A DNA stretch of 64,000 nt from Smallanthus sonchifolius (GCA_023525975.1 CM042042.1:6331501-6395500), one strand, 5' to 3'; shown: positions 34,679 to 47,700, counted from the stretch's first letter. The notes: a model not told the origin generated them from the sequence alone. Translations and numbers: made by a program.

Positions 34679-37045
34679 TACTATGAAAGTGTTGGTAGCA
34701 AAGCATCTCATCCTGTTCCCTCCGGTTATGCATGTTTTCTTACTTTCTGAGCCTCCTCTTGTTGTGGATGATGATGCCGTGCTTGAATGCATTAACGCTT
34801 TCCCCAAAGGGACCTCTTGTGAGAGGGACGGATTGAGAGCCAAACATATTTTGGATGCTCTTTGTGGAGAGGGGTCTACGATCGCCGTTGAATTGCTCAG
34901 GGTTATTTCTATGGTGGTAAATTTATGTTTCGGGGGGAGATGCCCTAGGGGATTGGCGGAGTTCGTTGCCTCGGCCCCTCTCACACCGCTGCTCAAACCG
35001 GACAACGGGATTAGACCTATTGCCGTAGGTGCGATCTGGAGGAGATTGGTCTCTAAGGTGGCTATGAGGGGTGTTGGGAAGGAGATGGCTAAATATCTGT
35101 GTGACTTTCAATTTGGGGTGGGAGATTCCCAATGGGGCAGAGGCTGTGCTCCATAGCGCAAACAGGTTCTTAAATGAGTTTCACTCGGATGGATCGTTGG
35201 CTATGCTTACCGTCGATTTCTCCAATGCTTTCAACTTAGTGGATAGGACTGCCCTCTTGCAAGAGGTTCGGACCCGATGCCCGTCCATTTCGCTATGGGT
35301 GGATTTTTTATATGGGCAGCCGGCTATGTTAAATGTGGGTGATGACCATATTTGGTCCACCACTGGGGTTCAACAGGGGTACCCTTTGGGGCCTCTCCTT
35401 TTTGCCTTAGTTTTGCATCCGTTGGTTCATAAGATCAGGGATTGCTGCAAGCTCCTCTTCCATGTTTGGTACCTAGATGATGGTACGATTATCAGAGACG
35501 CTAAAGAGGTGGCTAAAGCCCTATCTATTATCAGGTCGGGAGGCCCTGTTTGGGCCTTGAACTTAACGCCAAGAAAACGGAAGTTTTTTGGCCGTCGTGC
35601 AATGGGGTGAATGTACAAGATGGACTGTTCCCTTGTGAGATTGGAAGGCCAGTGCTGGGTGTGAAACTCCTTGGGGGCGCCGTTAGCAGAGATGCAGAGT
35701 TCATCAGTAATTTGGCTGTGAAAAGGGCTTCTTGTGCGGTGGAACTGATGAGCTGTCTCCCACGTTTGCGGGACCCTCAATGCGAGCTCCTTTTGCTCCG
35801 CTCGTGTATGGGAGTGGCAAAGCTATTATTCGGCCTTAGAACATGCCAGTCTATGTATGTGGGGGAAGCTGTTTCAATTTTTGACAAGGGCCTACGGGGT
35901 GCGATCGAGGATATCGTGGTTTGTGGTGGTGCTTTTTTTAGTGATTTTCAATGGAGGTTGGCATCACTTCCAACCCGTTTTGGGGGTTTGGGTTTATGTG
36001 CAGCTCAGGATGTATCTGCTTATGCATTTGTGGCCTCGAGGGCCCAATCTTGGAGTTTTACAGGACCACATTCTTCGGGGTTGTGATATTGATGGGTTAG
36101 ACTTTGATTATGGGTGTGCGATGGATCGCTTGCGCATGTCCCTTCTTGATTTCGATCTTAGCGGTTTCTCTAATAAGGACACCGCCCCCCCTAAAGCCCA
36201 ACATGCTTTGACGAATGCCTTATTTAGTAGAATCGTCCAGAATTTGGGAGTAAAGTTTGATTTATCACCTCGCCAAAAAGCGGTGTTTGAATGTCTCCGG
36301 GCTCCTCGGGCTCAAGATTTTCTAACAGTTATCCCCATTGAAGGACTGGGCCAACATATGTCAGCTGTGGAGTACCGGGCTATCCTCAAGTATCAGCTAA
36401 TGATTCCCTTGTTTCCGACTGATGAGCCCAGGTTGCCGCAAGGCTTGTTTGGATTCTTTTGGCGAGCATGCGGTCCATTGCAAAGAGTTACCCGGGTTAA
36501 AATACATGCATGATTTGGTTAGGGATGTTTTTTGTGATGTTCTCAAACGGGCAGGAATTTCTGTTAAAAAAGAGGTCCCTGTGAACTTTCTGACAGATCC
36601 GCTTGAAGGGAGGTCTACTCTACGGCCAGCTGATATTCTTGTGTTTGGTTGGACAGGGGGGAAACACGCTTGTGTGGACCTTACATGAGTGTCCCCTCTT
36701 GTGGGGCTCAGGGACAATGGGGTTGTGGCGGGCCATGCTGCTTTAAAGGTGGAATCATGCAAAGTTGTTAAACACGAGAAAGCTTGTTTAGAGAACCAAC
36801 ACGTGTTTATCCCTTTTGCTTTTGATACTTTTGGGTTCCTAGCACCGGAGGCAGTGGAATTCCTAAACAGGGTTCAACGAGTCGTGCATAGTAATATTTC
36901 GGCCCCTAAGACCCAAAGCTTTGTTTTTAGTAGGAACGGTTTTGCTATTCAAAAGGGGGTTGCAGCGCAACTTGTTGCCCGTTTACCTGCCACTTTATTG
37001 TAATCGTCCTTCTTTTCATTAATATATTATTAATTATATTAAAAA
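34679..37045 (+). pseudogene. Non-LTR retrotransposon with reverse transcriptase and C-terminal restriction-like endonuclease region, degenerate
   Basis: Two perfect 11-bp direct repeats AATTAAAATGA (34668-34678, 37046-37056) bracket the insert. Frames give in order: APLTPLLKPDNGIRPIAVG; LTVDFSNAFNLVDRTALL (RT block with the first Asp); GVQQGYPLGPLLFALVLH; WYLDDGTI (catalytic YLDD); LELNAKKTEVFWPS; later CRKACLDSFGEHAVHC, a C-x3-C-x7-H-x4-C finger, and LRPADILVFGW...ACVDLT, a PD-D style motif. The finger plus PD-(D/E) arrangement after the RT is how R2-type restriction-like endonucleases are built; the L1 and RTE elements usual in plants have an N-terminal AP endonuclease instead. Frameshifts lie near 35123, 35550, 36052 and 36428, and a TGA at 36686 interrupts the end. 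No 5' portion is seen, so the copy is 5'-truncated and inactive. RT identity is firm; clade is inference. Confidence 0.85.
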
Positions 37046-37192
37046 AATTAAAATGAAGTAATTAACGATCTTCTTAGCAACCCAAGAGCACATAAGGTTC
37101 ATACGATGTCTTAAACATTACATTTAACCACCAAAAGTCGAAAAAAAGTGTCAACATTCTTGAAAGAATATGAAACAATGTATCACACAACG

Positions 37193-37202
37193 TTTATTTA
37201 TT
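37193..37202 (-). terminator. Likely polyadenylation signal of VHA-E
   Basis: Minus strand AATAAATAAA about 180 bases downstream of the VHA-E stop codon, suitably placed for the 3' end. Confidence 0.4.
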
Positions 37203-37381
37203 CAAACAAATGGGACGCTTCTTATGCCATAGCGTCAACTCAAACGAGCGTCCACTCAGCAAAGATTTGCGATAACATAACAATGATGACCCGAGAAAAC
37301 ATAAATTACACTGAAAATCATCCGATTCTAGTTCTCATCAATGCCAACAAACTTGGAACACACAGATAGCATCATCTTCAC

Positions 37382-39779
37382 TTAAGCAGCAGCTACCTGG
37401 CTAAACAACATGTTGCGGATCTGCAAAATACAAGTCTTAAATCAGAAGGTGAACAGAAACAATAAATTTTTTATTTAATTATCATAATTTATTTTTTTAG
37501 TAAAATGATATTCCTATATTTGTTTTAAGAAAAAAAAAACACGCCTCAGGAAGTTTCCCACGGAATACAACATCCAAACGAGCATCAAGTGTGTTCTCAA
37601 ACACAATTTTACCATCCCGAGAAGCTAAAACAACACCTCCAGAGCTGAAAACACGAAACAACATCATAAGACAAACAAAAAGTCAACATGAAGGCATAAT
37701 AGAAAGATACAAGTCAAGAAAATAAAATTTAAGAACAGAAATGTACCAGGAAAGAGCATGAGGATCATGATGGGAAGGGGCGGGTGGAAGGCGGATATGG
37801 TCAACTATGATCTCAGGTTCGTGAACATGTGTTCTCTCAGCGTATTCTGCCTTTGCTGCATGAAGAACAGAGTGAACCATATGCACGTCTTCTTCCCGGC
37901 AACGCAATAATACAGACGGTTCTTTCAGTCTCAGTAAACCCTGTAAAAATAAAAATTGTTGGGAAAAATGTTCAGTTAATACAAATAGTCTCCCACCCAA
38001 AAAAAATGTACAATATTTTTGTTCATTCGAGGATAAATATTTTTTGCAGATTAAAACGATGCATACACGCAGTGGATCGCTCAATACAAAAACAATTCTA
38101 AGTAGAGAACTGCGAAAACAGCATAAACGCATGCATCTATTGCTTAAAATGTGGTACATTAAGGGGTCGTATCACAGCATAACCACTTCTATTTCTCTCG
38201 CCCATTATTATCTCCACAACACGATGTACAGGTATTTATGCGATTCTCACGTTACTATACTTAGAATTGGTTATGTAGTAATATTACATATGCATACATA
38301 GATATGTATCTACATGTGTATGTGCATGCGTGTGAGTGCATAGGAGAGATAGGATCAAATGACATTGAAAACAAAAACAAAGATCACAAACAATATTGTA
38401 TGGTATTAAGAAATTTAAAGATATGGGCTACATATGTTTAATTAGTACCTGGACGATAAGAGATTTCAACAGTCCTTCATAGTTATGATGGTGTTGAAAC
38501 TTGTGATGTCTTACATTCAAAATATCACTTGATGCGGCTTCTCTCATGGCACTAACCAAGTCATCTTGTGCTTGAAGAACCTTGATCCTAGAAGCATTGA
38601 GTTGCATGGAATATTCGCTGCAATTAACATTGTGAAAAGTAATTAGATACAAAATTCTAAAATAGCACGTTGCAAAGATTATTTACAAAACTGAATTAGC
38701 TCATAACAGACAAAATCTAAACCACATGATGGTCATCCTCAACCTATTAACCTAATGATGATTTGCAACAGAAACGGACATACGATGTTGAGTAAAGATG
38801 TTTGGAGAATCTTACATTTTCTTTCTAACTTCGACTTGCTTCTGTTTGCGCTCATATTCTTGCCGGATTTTCTTCTTCTCTGCCTCCACTAATTGCAATT
38901 TCTCAATGTTAAATTCCTGCAATAGTTGATCAGGTAATTAAATTAATTTTGTGTATTGACTCGTGTACTTACTACTAATATGATTGTTTCAAATTGATAT
39001 AAACACATTCTGTAAAATTTTCCATGATTTGATTTCAATTGCTGATTGCAATTTCATAACAAAAACCCAAAAGAAACAGATATATCCGTAAACGTTTGAT
39101 CACCACAAAGGACAGTGCAATTATATTGCATAAACTTAACTTCATTCCATTTAATTTAATACAGTTTACTAACTGTAAATGTTTGATCCCTACAGAAAAA
39201 TCACCTAAAAAATAGTTAAATCTGTATTGTGATCACATAATCAGCATGCATAACTTCTAACACAAAATTAAATTATAACTTAAGCCAACAAAACTAATTT
39301 GATATGATTTTTAATTTTTTATAAATTCCTAACTAACAGAAAAATGATATGAATCCTGATCATAGTCTTCATAACCCTAATTAATTTACTACAAGCAAGA
39401 TTCAAAATCAAATCACATAATATTGACTTGATTGCATTTATTAACTGATCATAAAATCGAATCAATTGTCGCAAAATCGAACCAATTTCTCAATGTTAAC
39501 TTCCTGCATCAATCAACCAAATAAACGGATAATCAAACAATTTTGACTTTAAGTTCATTACGATTCACTAGTTGAAATCCGAATAAACTCCGTAAACCGA
39601 TCATGATGATATCTACTACAGATGATGAAAATACAACTGAATTGACGAAAACTGAGTTGATTGGATCAGAGACTTACTTCCTCGGCGGAAACGGAGATCT
39701 CGTTGGCCTTTTCATCGGCTTCTTGGCGGATGAATCGGACCATCTGGTGAATCTGCTTGGAAACATCTGCGTCGTTCAT
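37382..39779 (-). CDS. VHA-E: V-type proton ATPase subunit E
   Basis: Peripheral-stalk subunit of the vacuolar H+-ATPase, linking the cytosolic V1 head to the membrane V0 part as a stator. Six exons read by eye: 39678-39779, 38816-38916, 38449-38617, 37747-37940, 37545-37644 and 37382-37420, joining in frame to 705 bases (234 residues; plant subunits are about 230). The protein starts MNDADVSKQIHQMVRFIRQE, continues EFNIEKLQLVEAEKKKIRQE (long N-terminal helix), then SMQLNASRIKVLQAQDDL, LLRLKEPSVLLRCREEDV, SGGVVLASRDGKIVFENTLD and ends IRNMLFSQVAAA. All splice sites are GT-AG except intron 5, whose donor is GAG|GC: a GC-AG intron; the nearby GT would shift the frame. Stop TAA at 37382-37384. 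Nothing in the coding sequence looks damaged. Confidence 0.93.
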
Positions 39780-39994
39780 CGTTGGATCTGAATTCGGGGG
39801 AAACAGAGAGATTGATTGATTGATTGTTGAGATAATGAGATTGGGGCAAATGGCGGATCGAACGAGTCGTGATGTGAATTCATATATTTTAGTTTTAATC
39901 GTCACATGAAACGTGTGACATTTTTACATCCAGGACTTATTTATTTAGAAGTTACACAAACAGTCCCTCACTTTTGCTTTGGGAACATTGATTG

Positions 39995-40817
39995 CAGGCC
40001 TGTAAACGATCCGATCGATCACGAACATATGCATGTTCGGGTTCGTTCGTTTAACTTTAGACGAACTCGAACACTTAAACGAACATCAAATATATGTTCA
40101 TGTTCGTTTGTTTAAAATGTGGGCCTGTTCGTGTTCGTTCGTTTAAAACCTCAACGAACAGTTCGTGAACGTAAACGAACACTTATACGAACATAAACGG
40201 ACAGTTAAACGAACATAAATGAACACTAAACGAACACAAACGAACACTTATACGAACATAAACGGACAATTAAACGAACACAAACGAACACTAAATGAAC
40301 ACAAACGAACACTAACTGCACACAAACGAACACTAAATGAGCACAAACGAACACAAAAGAACAGTCTTTAACAACAATACAACATCATTCATCCAAAAAT
40401 TACATCAAAGTTGTTTATGAGTACATGAAAAGAATCCATCAAGATTCTATGAAAATAAACGAACATATGGGCTGTTTTGACGGACCCATCTCATGGATTG
40501 ATCGAGAATGAATGATGCTATGATTTATATTTCATATTTTTTATAGCATATGTTATAAACGAACATAAACGAACATAAATAAACGAACATAAACGAACAT
40601 AAACGAACGAACATAAACGAACAATTAAACGAACATAAACGAACGTTCACGAACATAAATGAACGAACGAAAGGTGTGTTCATGTTCGTTCGTTTAATTA
40701 AACGAACACAACTTTTTGTTCATGTTCGTTCGTTTAATAAATAAACGAACATAAACGAACTTCCCGCCGAACGGTTCACGAATAGTTCACCGAGCGTTCG
40801 GTTCGTTTACAGGCCTA
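39995..40817. mobile_element. Non-autonomous hAT with CGAACA repeats, copy 1
   Basis: Ends CAGGCCTGTAAACGA and (reverse complement) TAGGCCTGTAAACGA; perfect 8-bp duplication ATTGATTG (39987-39994, 40818-40825). The body holds dozens of AAACGAACA / TGTTCGTTT words in both orientations. It sits about 215 bases upstream of the VHA-E start codon, within its likely promoter. Confidence 0.88.
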
Positions 40818-40825
40818 ATTGATTG

Positions 40826-41825
40826 TAAACATGTGAGCAGCATAGACAGCTTAATATTTTGTAAAAGAATAAATTACATTTTAGATCGTTTGAGTAAATA
40901 TTAAATTTCTGTTTACATTCTTTAGTTAAGGAAATTATAGATTTTATATTTTATGTTTATAAAAGTTTACACGTTTCATTATTTGTACTAACGTCCGTCA
41001 ATTTCAGACGTTAAGTGTGGTCACATGCCCCTCACGTAATGGCAAAATCGTATATTTGTCATTCAGATCCAACTACAATACAACAATGAGTAACTTTTAA
41101 ATGAAAGTTCTAAAAGACGAACTTCAATATCAAAAGGTGTATTCATAAGAATATTTGTATAAGGAAAAGTTATGGGACGACATTAAAAACTTTGTCATTA
41201 GAGAAATCTCTATCTATGGTCTAGTCTTAGAGTATGTGGTATACCCTCACAGGTGGGAACCGTGAGAGGCTTCATGGCGTGAGTGGAGTCACAAACACCG
41301 CCCCTATAGTGTGAGGAGATTCACGGAACGGAAGGTCACCTAGTCATCCAGTCATCTTGATGCAGGTACAAACGCTAAAACCATTTTTTTAATATAAATA
41401 ATGATTCAATATCTAAACTATTATTAATCACGGATGTGATCTTATTGTAGTGATTTTCAACTTCCATCCTTCCTGCACGTTGAAAATAATAATGAGATTT
41501 TAGAGATGATTTATTTATCATTTTATTTCATTGAATAAAAATCTATATGATGAAAATCAAAAAGGATAAATGTTTTATTTTCACATGGGTTGGCCATTGT
41601 TGCCACCACGTTTGGAACTCCACCTATGGCACGACCAACAACCAACTACCAACCCAACAGTCCAACACTTCCATCGACGTTGCTAACAATGAACAGTCAT
41701 TGTTGAATTAAACCATGATCGACTTCAAAGAACGATGCTTGCTCAAACACTAAAATAAAATCTAGTCGATTTAGTTTTTTGTGATCCGTTTCCTTTTCAA
41801 TTGCTTCAACTTTTTTGCTTGTCAG
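40826..41825. other. Intergenic
   Basis: No gene recognised. 41211-41370 is GC-richer and MITE-like in style (GTGAGAGGCTTCATGGCGTG) but no ends could be fixed. Confidence 0.35.
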
Positions 41826-42488
41826 GTGGAGTGACTGCATTTATCGTCTAGATGAGGTTACTATTTTTTGTCGAAAAGGATGGTTGGGTTTGGATGGGAT
41901 ATGCCTCGGCTCGGATATTATAGTTTTTGGTTTGGAATGAGGTGGAGCAAACGAGTTCCCCTCAAGTGTAGTATTTTTGCCTGGAGGGCGGAATTTGATA
42001 GGATTCCGACTTTCGATGCTTTGGCAAGAAGGAACATCCTTAATGATAATCTCCGGTGTGTTTTATGCAATTCCGAGCTTGAGTCGATTGATCATCTCTT
42101 TACGTCGTGTTTGGTTTGGTGGCCTCGGTGGTTTGGCATCACGTTAGCCGGTGTGTCGGATCGCTCTCGAGCTTTATTCTTATTGTGATATTGGGGGTCA
42201 TGCTAATGAAGCGTTTTCACGGGATAATTATTGGTGACTTTTTGGTGTTTGTGGAAGGCGAGAAACGATAAACACTTATCTAATAAGCCGGTCAAGATCA
42301 AGGACATTATTATGAATGTTAAATCCTTAGGTTTCCTATGGTATGTTAATAGATCTAAGACTGGGTCTATTAGTTAGGAAAACTGGTGTAAATTTAAATT
42401 CATGTAATCTCGTTGTTTGTTGCTCTTGTGACCTCCCCTGTTTTTGTTAGGGGATGTTCTCTATTAATGAAATTTGCCTTTAAAAAAA
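41826..42488 (+). mobile_element. 5'-truncated LINE tail (zf-RVT), decayed
   Basis: A frame reads KRVPLKCSIFAWRAEFDRIP, TFDALARRNI, CVLCNSELESIDHLFTSC, the zinc-binding tail of plant L1-type reverse transcriptases. Downstream frames are shifted and contain stops (ARNDKHLSNKPVKIKDI is readable near 42265), and the copy ends in an A run at 42482-42488. It shares the tail plan of 16783-17247 but is more decayed. The 5' limit is approximate and no target duplication was found. Confidence 0.78.
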
Positions 42489-43360
42489 TGTGGACTTAAA
42501 CGACTCGATTTTATATTGAAGCTCGTTCAACAAACAAGCCCAAACTCAATCTTCACATATTCAGTTTGACTAAACTTATGGCGCTTAACCAACTTTTTAT
42601 TTATATAAATTATATTTAATATAAAGCTATTTTAAAATATCTCAAAAATGTATTTACTAAACTTTAAAAACCATGGTAAGTGATCAATGAGGTTGTGCCT
42701 CACGCTTTAGGTTTTAATCATAGATTAAATGAGAGACAAATTTTTTTTGGCGTAGTGATTTAAGCATACCATCTTTCGATTGCCAACTCGGGTTCAAGTC
42801 TCAATGCTCCCATCTTTTTTTTAAATATTTTTTTTTATTTGTTTTTTATAAATTATTTCATTTTCTTTGTTACTAACTTATTTAACAAGTTTTTCGTCAC
42901 GATGTGGTTTTTTAACATGTTCGGTTTTTTTCTATAAATTTTACTAGTGCTCAAGTTTTGTTTCGGTCCTGGTTTTTTAACGTTAACAATTTTTTTTGAT
43001 GTTTCAATGTTAACTTGGTGTCGTTTTTTGTTTAAAGTTTTGAATTTATCAATGTAAATTCACGAATTTACACACCGTTGTGCTTACTTTAATATAATCT
43101 TTTCATGAATTTTACAAATGTGGATATAACATGAATTTTATTCAAAACCGAGTTCCGTTTACGCCGCAACGCGCGATAACTAAGTCCTATAGGGGAAAAC
43201 ATACTGGTTGTATGTGCCTATACTACTCGTATACACAAATATGAATGACTGATTTGACCAACATTCATTGTGTCGTACGTAAAGTGTTAAAGGCTAGTGC
43301 CATACGACTAGTATGGACACATACAAGTCGTATGTGGGGGTGTCAAAATATCGACGAATG
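42489..43360. other. Intergenic with a tRNA-like SINE fragment and CATATGAG-type motifs
   Basis: Near 42749-42802 are a box-A-like GGCGTAGTGATTTAAGC and a box B GGGTTCAAGTCTC followed by a T-rich tail, a probable SINE fragment. 43200-43345 carries several ACTCGTATAC / ATACGACTAGTATGG words like the palindromic arrays at 18.9 and 23.3 kb, probably a fragment of the same transposon family. Confidence 0.45.
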
Positions 43361-43997
43361 AGGGCTGTAAACCAACTGAGCGTTCAGCGAACAATTCATG
43401 AACCGTTCGGCGGGAAGTTCGTTTACGTTCGTTCGTTTAATAAATGAACAAACATAAACAAGAAATTTCGTTCGATTAACTAAATGAACAAACATGAACA
43501 GGGGTCTTGTTCGTTCAATTTTGTTCGTGAACGTTCGGTAATCTGTTTGTGAATGTTCGTTCGTTTATGTTTGTTCATTTTCGTTTGTTTAAGATGTTTA
43601 TTAAGATTTTTGTATATTTGTGTTTTATTTTATCTAAACATTTTATATTCTTTAATTTTTAAAAACTTTTTATTACCCTAACAATTGACTAAGTAAAGTA
43701 GGAAACCATATTCTCATTTATGCGTCATTTCCCTATCCACTACTACTCGATTAGGGCTTTTAAGTTCTCAATTCTAAATAATATAAGCTTCCCCCAATCC
43801 TAAATCATGTAAGCATTAGGGTTGACATCAAAAGTCCTAAACAACGTTTCGTTCGGTAATGTTCGTGAACAAACCCATTTCCTTAATGAATGAACACGAA
43901 CATGAAATTTCGTTCGGTTAGTGTTCGTGAACAAGTTCAATGCTTAACGAACGAATATGAACAAAACTTCGTTTCGTTCGGTTCCTTTACGGTACTA
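43361..43997. mobile_element. Non-autonomous hAT with CGAACA repeats, copy 2
   Basis: Flanked by a perfect 8-bp duplication GACGAATG (43353-43360, 43998-44005). Left end AGGGCTGTAAACC, right end (reverse complement) TAGTACCGTAAAGG, more diverged than copy 1. Internal GTTCGTTCGTTTA and CGAACA words match 39995-40817. Inserted in the CATATGAG-type transposon fragment. Confidence 0.82.
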
Positions 43998-44125
43998 GAC
44001 GAATGTGTACTAATAATACAACAATTATAATTATAAATAAAATAGTAATATAATTAATAAATAGTAAATACACGTGACAAGTAATCATGACCATGTATAT
44101 TTTATTACACAAAAAGATTGTGTAA

Positions 44126-44334
44126 GATTTTGATGGTGTTTGGGATTACTTTTTAAAACTACTATGACTTTTATAAAAACAATTTCAAAAAGTAAAGTAT
44201 TTCTTAATTTTTGAATTTTTACTTATTCATCTCACATTTTACATCTTATTTTGAATTACCTAAACAAATTTATAACTTATTAAAAAAAATAATAAGTTAT
44301 TAGGTAGGTTTAAAAAGTAATCACAAACACCATC
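44126..44334. mobile_element. hAT-like MITE (GGTGTTTGGGATTA family), copy 2, upstream of the receptor kinase
   Basis: Ends GATGGTGTTTGGGATTACTT and its mirror AAAAAGTAATCACAAACACC; ~200 bp, AT-rich, no coding. It ends about 385 bp upstream of the receptor-kinase start codon. Confidence 0.65.
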
Positions 44335-44718
44335 CTTAATTTGTTTTCACCCGGTACTGTTATCCTCTTCCACAGGACATTCTTGAGTCTTAGTCTCCAA
44401 CTCTCTGCCCATAAATTAAAGAACAAACAGACAAAAAACCAGCAAAAGCTAAAAAGCTCTATTTGTTGTGCTGCTACTTCTAAACCCCTTCACTTTAAAT
44501 TAAAAACCACTGCATCCCTATTCTCTCACCATTCCCACTTCAAACCTCCATTTAAACCCCTTTGGCTCACAACATCTTCACTTTCTTCACCGATTTTGAA
44601 AAAAAGTTAAGACCTTGTGTTATTTTGATCATGGGTTTCTTCTTTTCCACTGTTTTCATCACTCTGTAGTTCTAATCTGTGAACTCTGTGAAAAAAAATC
44701 GAATCTTTATCCGAAAAA

Positions 44719-47700
44719 ATGATTCTTTTGAAGATTTTCTTGATGGGTTTACTCTGGTTTGGAGCAAATGCCATTTTTCTTGAAGATGATAAAAGAGCAT
44801 TGCTGGATTTTGTGAACAATCTTGCACACTCACGCTCTTTAAATTGGGATTCAAATTCAAGTACTGTGTGTAATCAGTGGACTGGAGTCACGTGCAGTGA
44901 AGATGGGTCACGTGTCATCGCTCTCCGGCTTCCCGGAGTTGGGTTTCACGGCCCTATTCCGGCGAACACCATTAGCAGACTCTCAGCTTTGCAGATCTTG
45001 AGCCTTAGATCCAATGGTATTTCTGGTCCATTACCTTTTGATTTCTCTGTTTGGAAGAATCTAACAATTTTTAATCTTTCAAATAACAAGTTTAATGGGT
45101 CTATTCCAATTTCCATTACAAAATTAACACATCTTTTTGCTTTGAATATTGCTAACAATTCACTCATGGGTCAAATTCCTGATTTGGGTATGCATGATCT
45201 TGAAATTCTTGATCTTTCTAACAATCATCTCACAGGGGTAGTCCCAAAATCACTACATAAGTTCCCAAAATCAGTGTTTGTAGGTAACAATGTGTCTATG
45301 ATGCATTCATTTGATGAAGTCCCAATTGTTATGCCCACTCATAAACCAAATTCAAACCCTAAAAATGATGGAAAGTTGAGTGAAATGGCACTTTTAGGCA
45401 TAGTTGTAGGTGTTTCTGTCATTGGGTTTATTGGTTTTGCAATCTTTTGGATGATGTGTTGTTTCAAAAGTGACAATGGAGATGGGATTTCTTCAAAACT
45501 TGAAAAAGGTGGGATGTCACCTGAAAAGGCGATTTCGCGAACCCAAGATGTGAATAATAGATTGGTTTTCTTTGAGGGTTGTGATTATGCATTTGATTTG
45601 GAAGATTTGTTGAGGGCTTCTGCTGAGGTTTTGGGTAAGGGTACTTTTGGGATGTCGTATAAGGCGATTCTTGAAGATGGGTCTTCTGTTGTGGTGAAGA
45701 GGTTGAAAGATTTGAGTGTCAGGAAGCGAGATTTTGAGCAACAAATGGGGATTGTTGGGAGTATTAGACATGAGAATGTGATCGAGTTGAGGGCTTATTA
45801 CTACTCGAAAGATGAGAAGCTTACGGTTTGTGAGTATTATAGTCAAGGGAGTGTTGCTGCTATGTTACATGGTATGTTCTTAATCTCTTTACCTCATTTA
45901 ATTATATTCTTGTTAATTACGATCTTAGTAGTCAAAAGTGCAAAAGGCGCTAGCCTTATTGCCCTGTGTCCCTCAAGGCCCTTAGGCGAGGATTCGGGGC
46001 AATTTTCTGCCGAAGTTGGTCTGAAACATCTTAAAATGGCATGTAACATGTGTAAACCGGCCTAAACCAACCTAAAACATGTCTAAACCCCCTAAAAGTA
46101 GTCTCTTTATACCGTTCGCCTTGCTTAAAAATTCCTCGTTTTTTAAGCGCCCTGTGCTTATGCCCAAGGATCACCCTTTGCGCCTTGAGCCTTTGACTAC
46201 TTTGTTATGATGTTATTAAATTATCTATCTAGTTCTAATTATTCTAGTCATGATAATCACTTTGAAAACGCACATTCATTCACCTCTTAAATGGTAGTTA
46301 AAGTAAGATTCTTGTTCTTACTATATTAGGGTTCAAGAACAAAAAGAAATAATGAACAAGAATCCATGTTAGTTATTCATGAAAGTTTAGGGTTCATGTC
46401 TTCAACCTAATTCCCTTCTTTTAACGTGCCCGGTCTTTATCTAATCATAAATGGAGATTGGACCCACAAACCGAAATAGATTAGCATTGGACCCGAACCA
46501 TTTGTTAATATGTGTCCTTTTAACTTTTAAAGGCATGTTGGCTTGATCCAACCGCACAACACGGGTGAACCCAAGATGGACCTAAACCGTTTTTTTTTAC
46601 TAGATCAGGGTTCAGGGATTAGAGTTTAGAAGAAATACCAAAGGATCCAAGATTAGATTTCTTGAAAGTTCAAGATCCATATCCATTCATTCAACCTAGT
46701 GGGTTCGATCTTCATCTTGTCATAGATGTAGACTCATCTTGTCGTAGATGTACACGGCCGAAAGTGAATGGACTTGGTCCAACCATATGATATCAATGAA
46801 TCTGTAAAACCGGTTGGATCCATCCATGTACATGTGGGTACACCTTGGACCATGAAAGAAATGTCTTGAAATAGAAAGGTTCAAGATCAAGCCTCATAGG
46901 TAATGTTAAAAAATATATTGTGACAAAACATCCCTTTTTGTTTTTGTTTTTTTTTTACTTTTTATATTTTATTAGGTGGAATGTTCCATAATACATGAAA
47001 GAGAAATAAGTACTTAGATTGATAAGAACCAATCCATGTGGGGGTAAGGGAATCTTTACTATAAATATTTTGATCCATTTGTTGTTTCCATATATAACCA
47101 TAAGAATCGCGTAAAACATTTATATCTTTTATTTTAATAGTAATACATAAGACGGGTATATAACCATCTAGCTCACTCGTTTTCTCTCTCTTCCATTAAA
47201 TCAGCAAAACAGGACATGCAAGTGTATTATGTTCTTGCAATTCTCTACTTACGCTTTTTTTTTTTTTTTTTTTTTCTGGTTTTCATTATTGTCGACTTAA
47301 AAAATCAAAATACTTATTTGTTTTTTTTTTCACATTATTATGTTATTTTAGGTAAAAGAAGCGAAGACCAGGTTCCCTTGACTTGGGAAACCCGTCTTCG
47401 TGTAGCTGTCGGCGTAGCCCGAGGCATTGCTCGGGTCCACGCCGAGACAGCCATGAAACTTGTTCATGGCAACATCAAATCATCAAACATTTTCCTAAAC
47501 TCCCAAAACTATGGGTGTATATCGGATGTCGGTTTGTCAACACTCATGTCTCAAATCGCTACCCCGATTGCCCGGGCCGCGGGCTACCGGGCCCCAGAAA
47601 TCACCGACACCCGAAAAGTCACTCAACCCTCGGACGTCTACAGCTTCGGTGTTCTCTTACTCGAGCTTCTAACCGGTAAGGCACCGATCCACACAAGTTG

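Noticed and set aside
40020..40800. Regularly repeated AAACGAACA words that look CRISPR-like
   Set aside because: Plant DNA, irregular spacing, both orientations, and the block is bounded by hAT ends and an 8-bp duplication; subterminal repeats explain it.
47216..47351. ATG of an open frame upstream of the kinase second exon
   Set aside because: It lies in the intron, contains a T-run-derived poly-phenylalanine stretch, and has a proper AG acceptor at 47350-47351 that joins exon 1 in frame.
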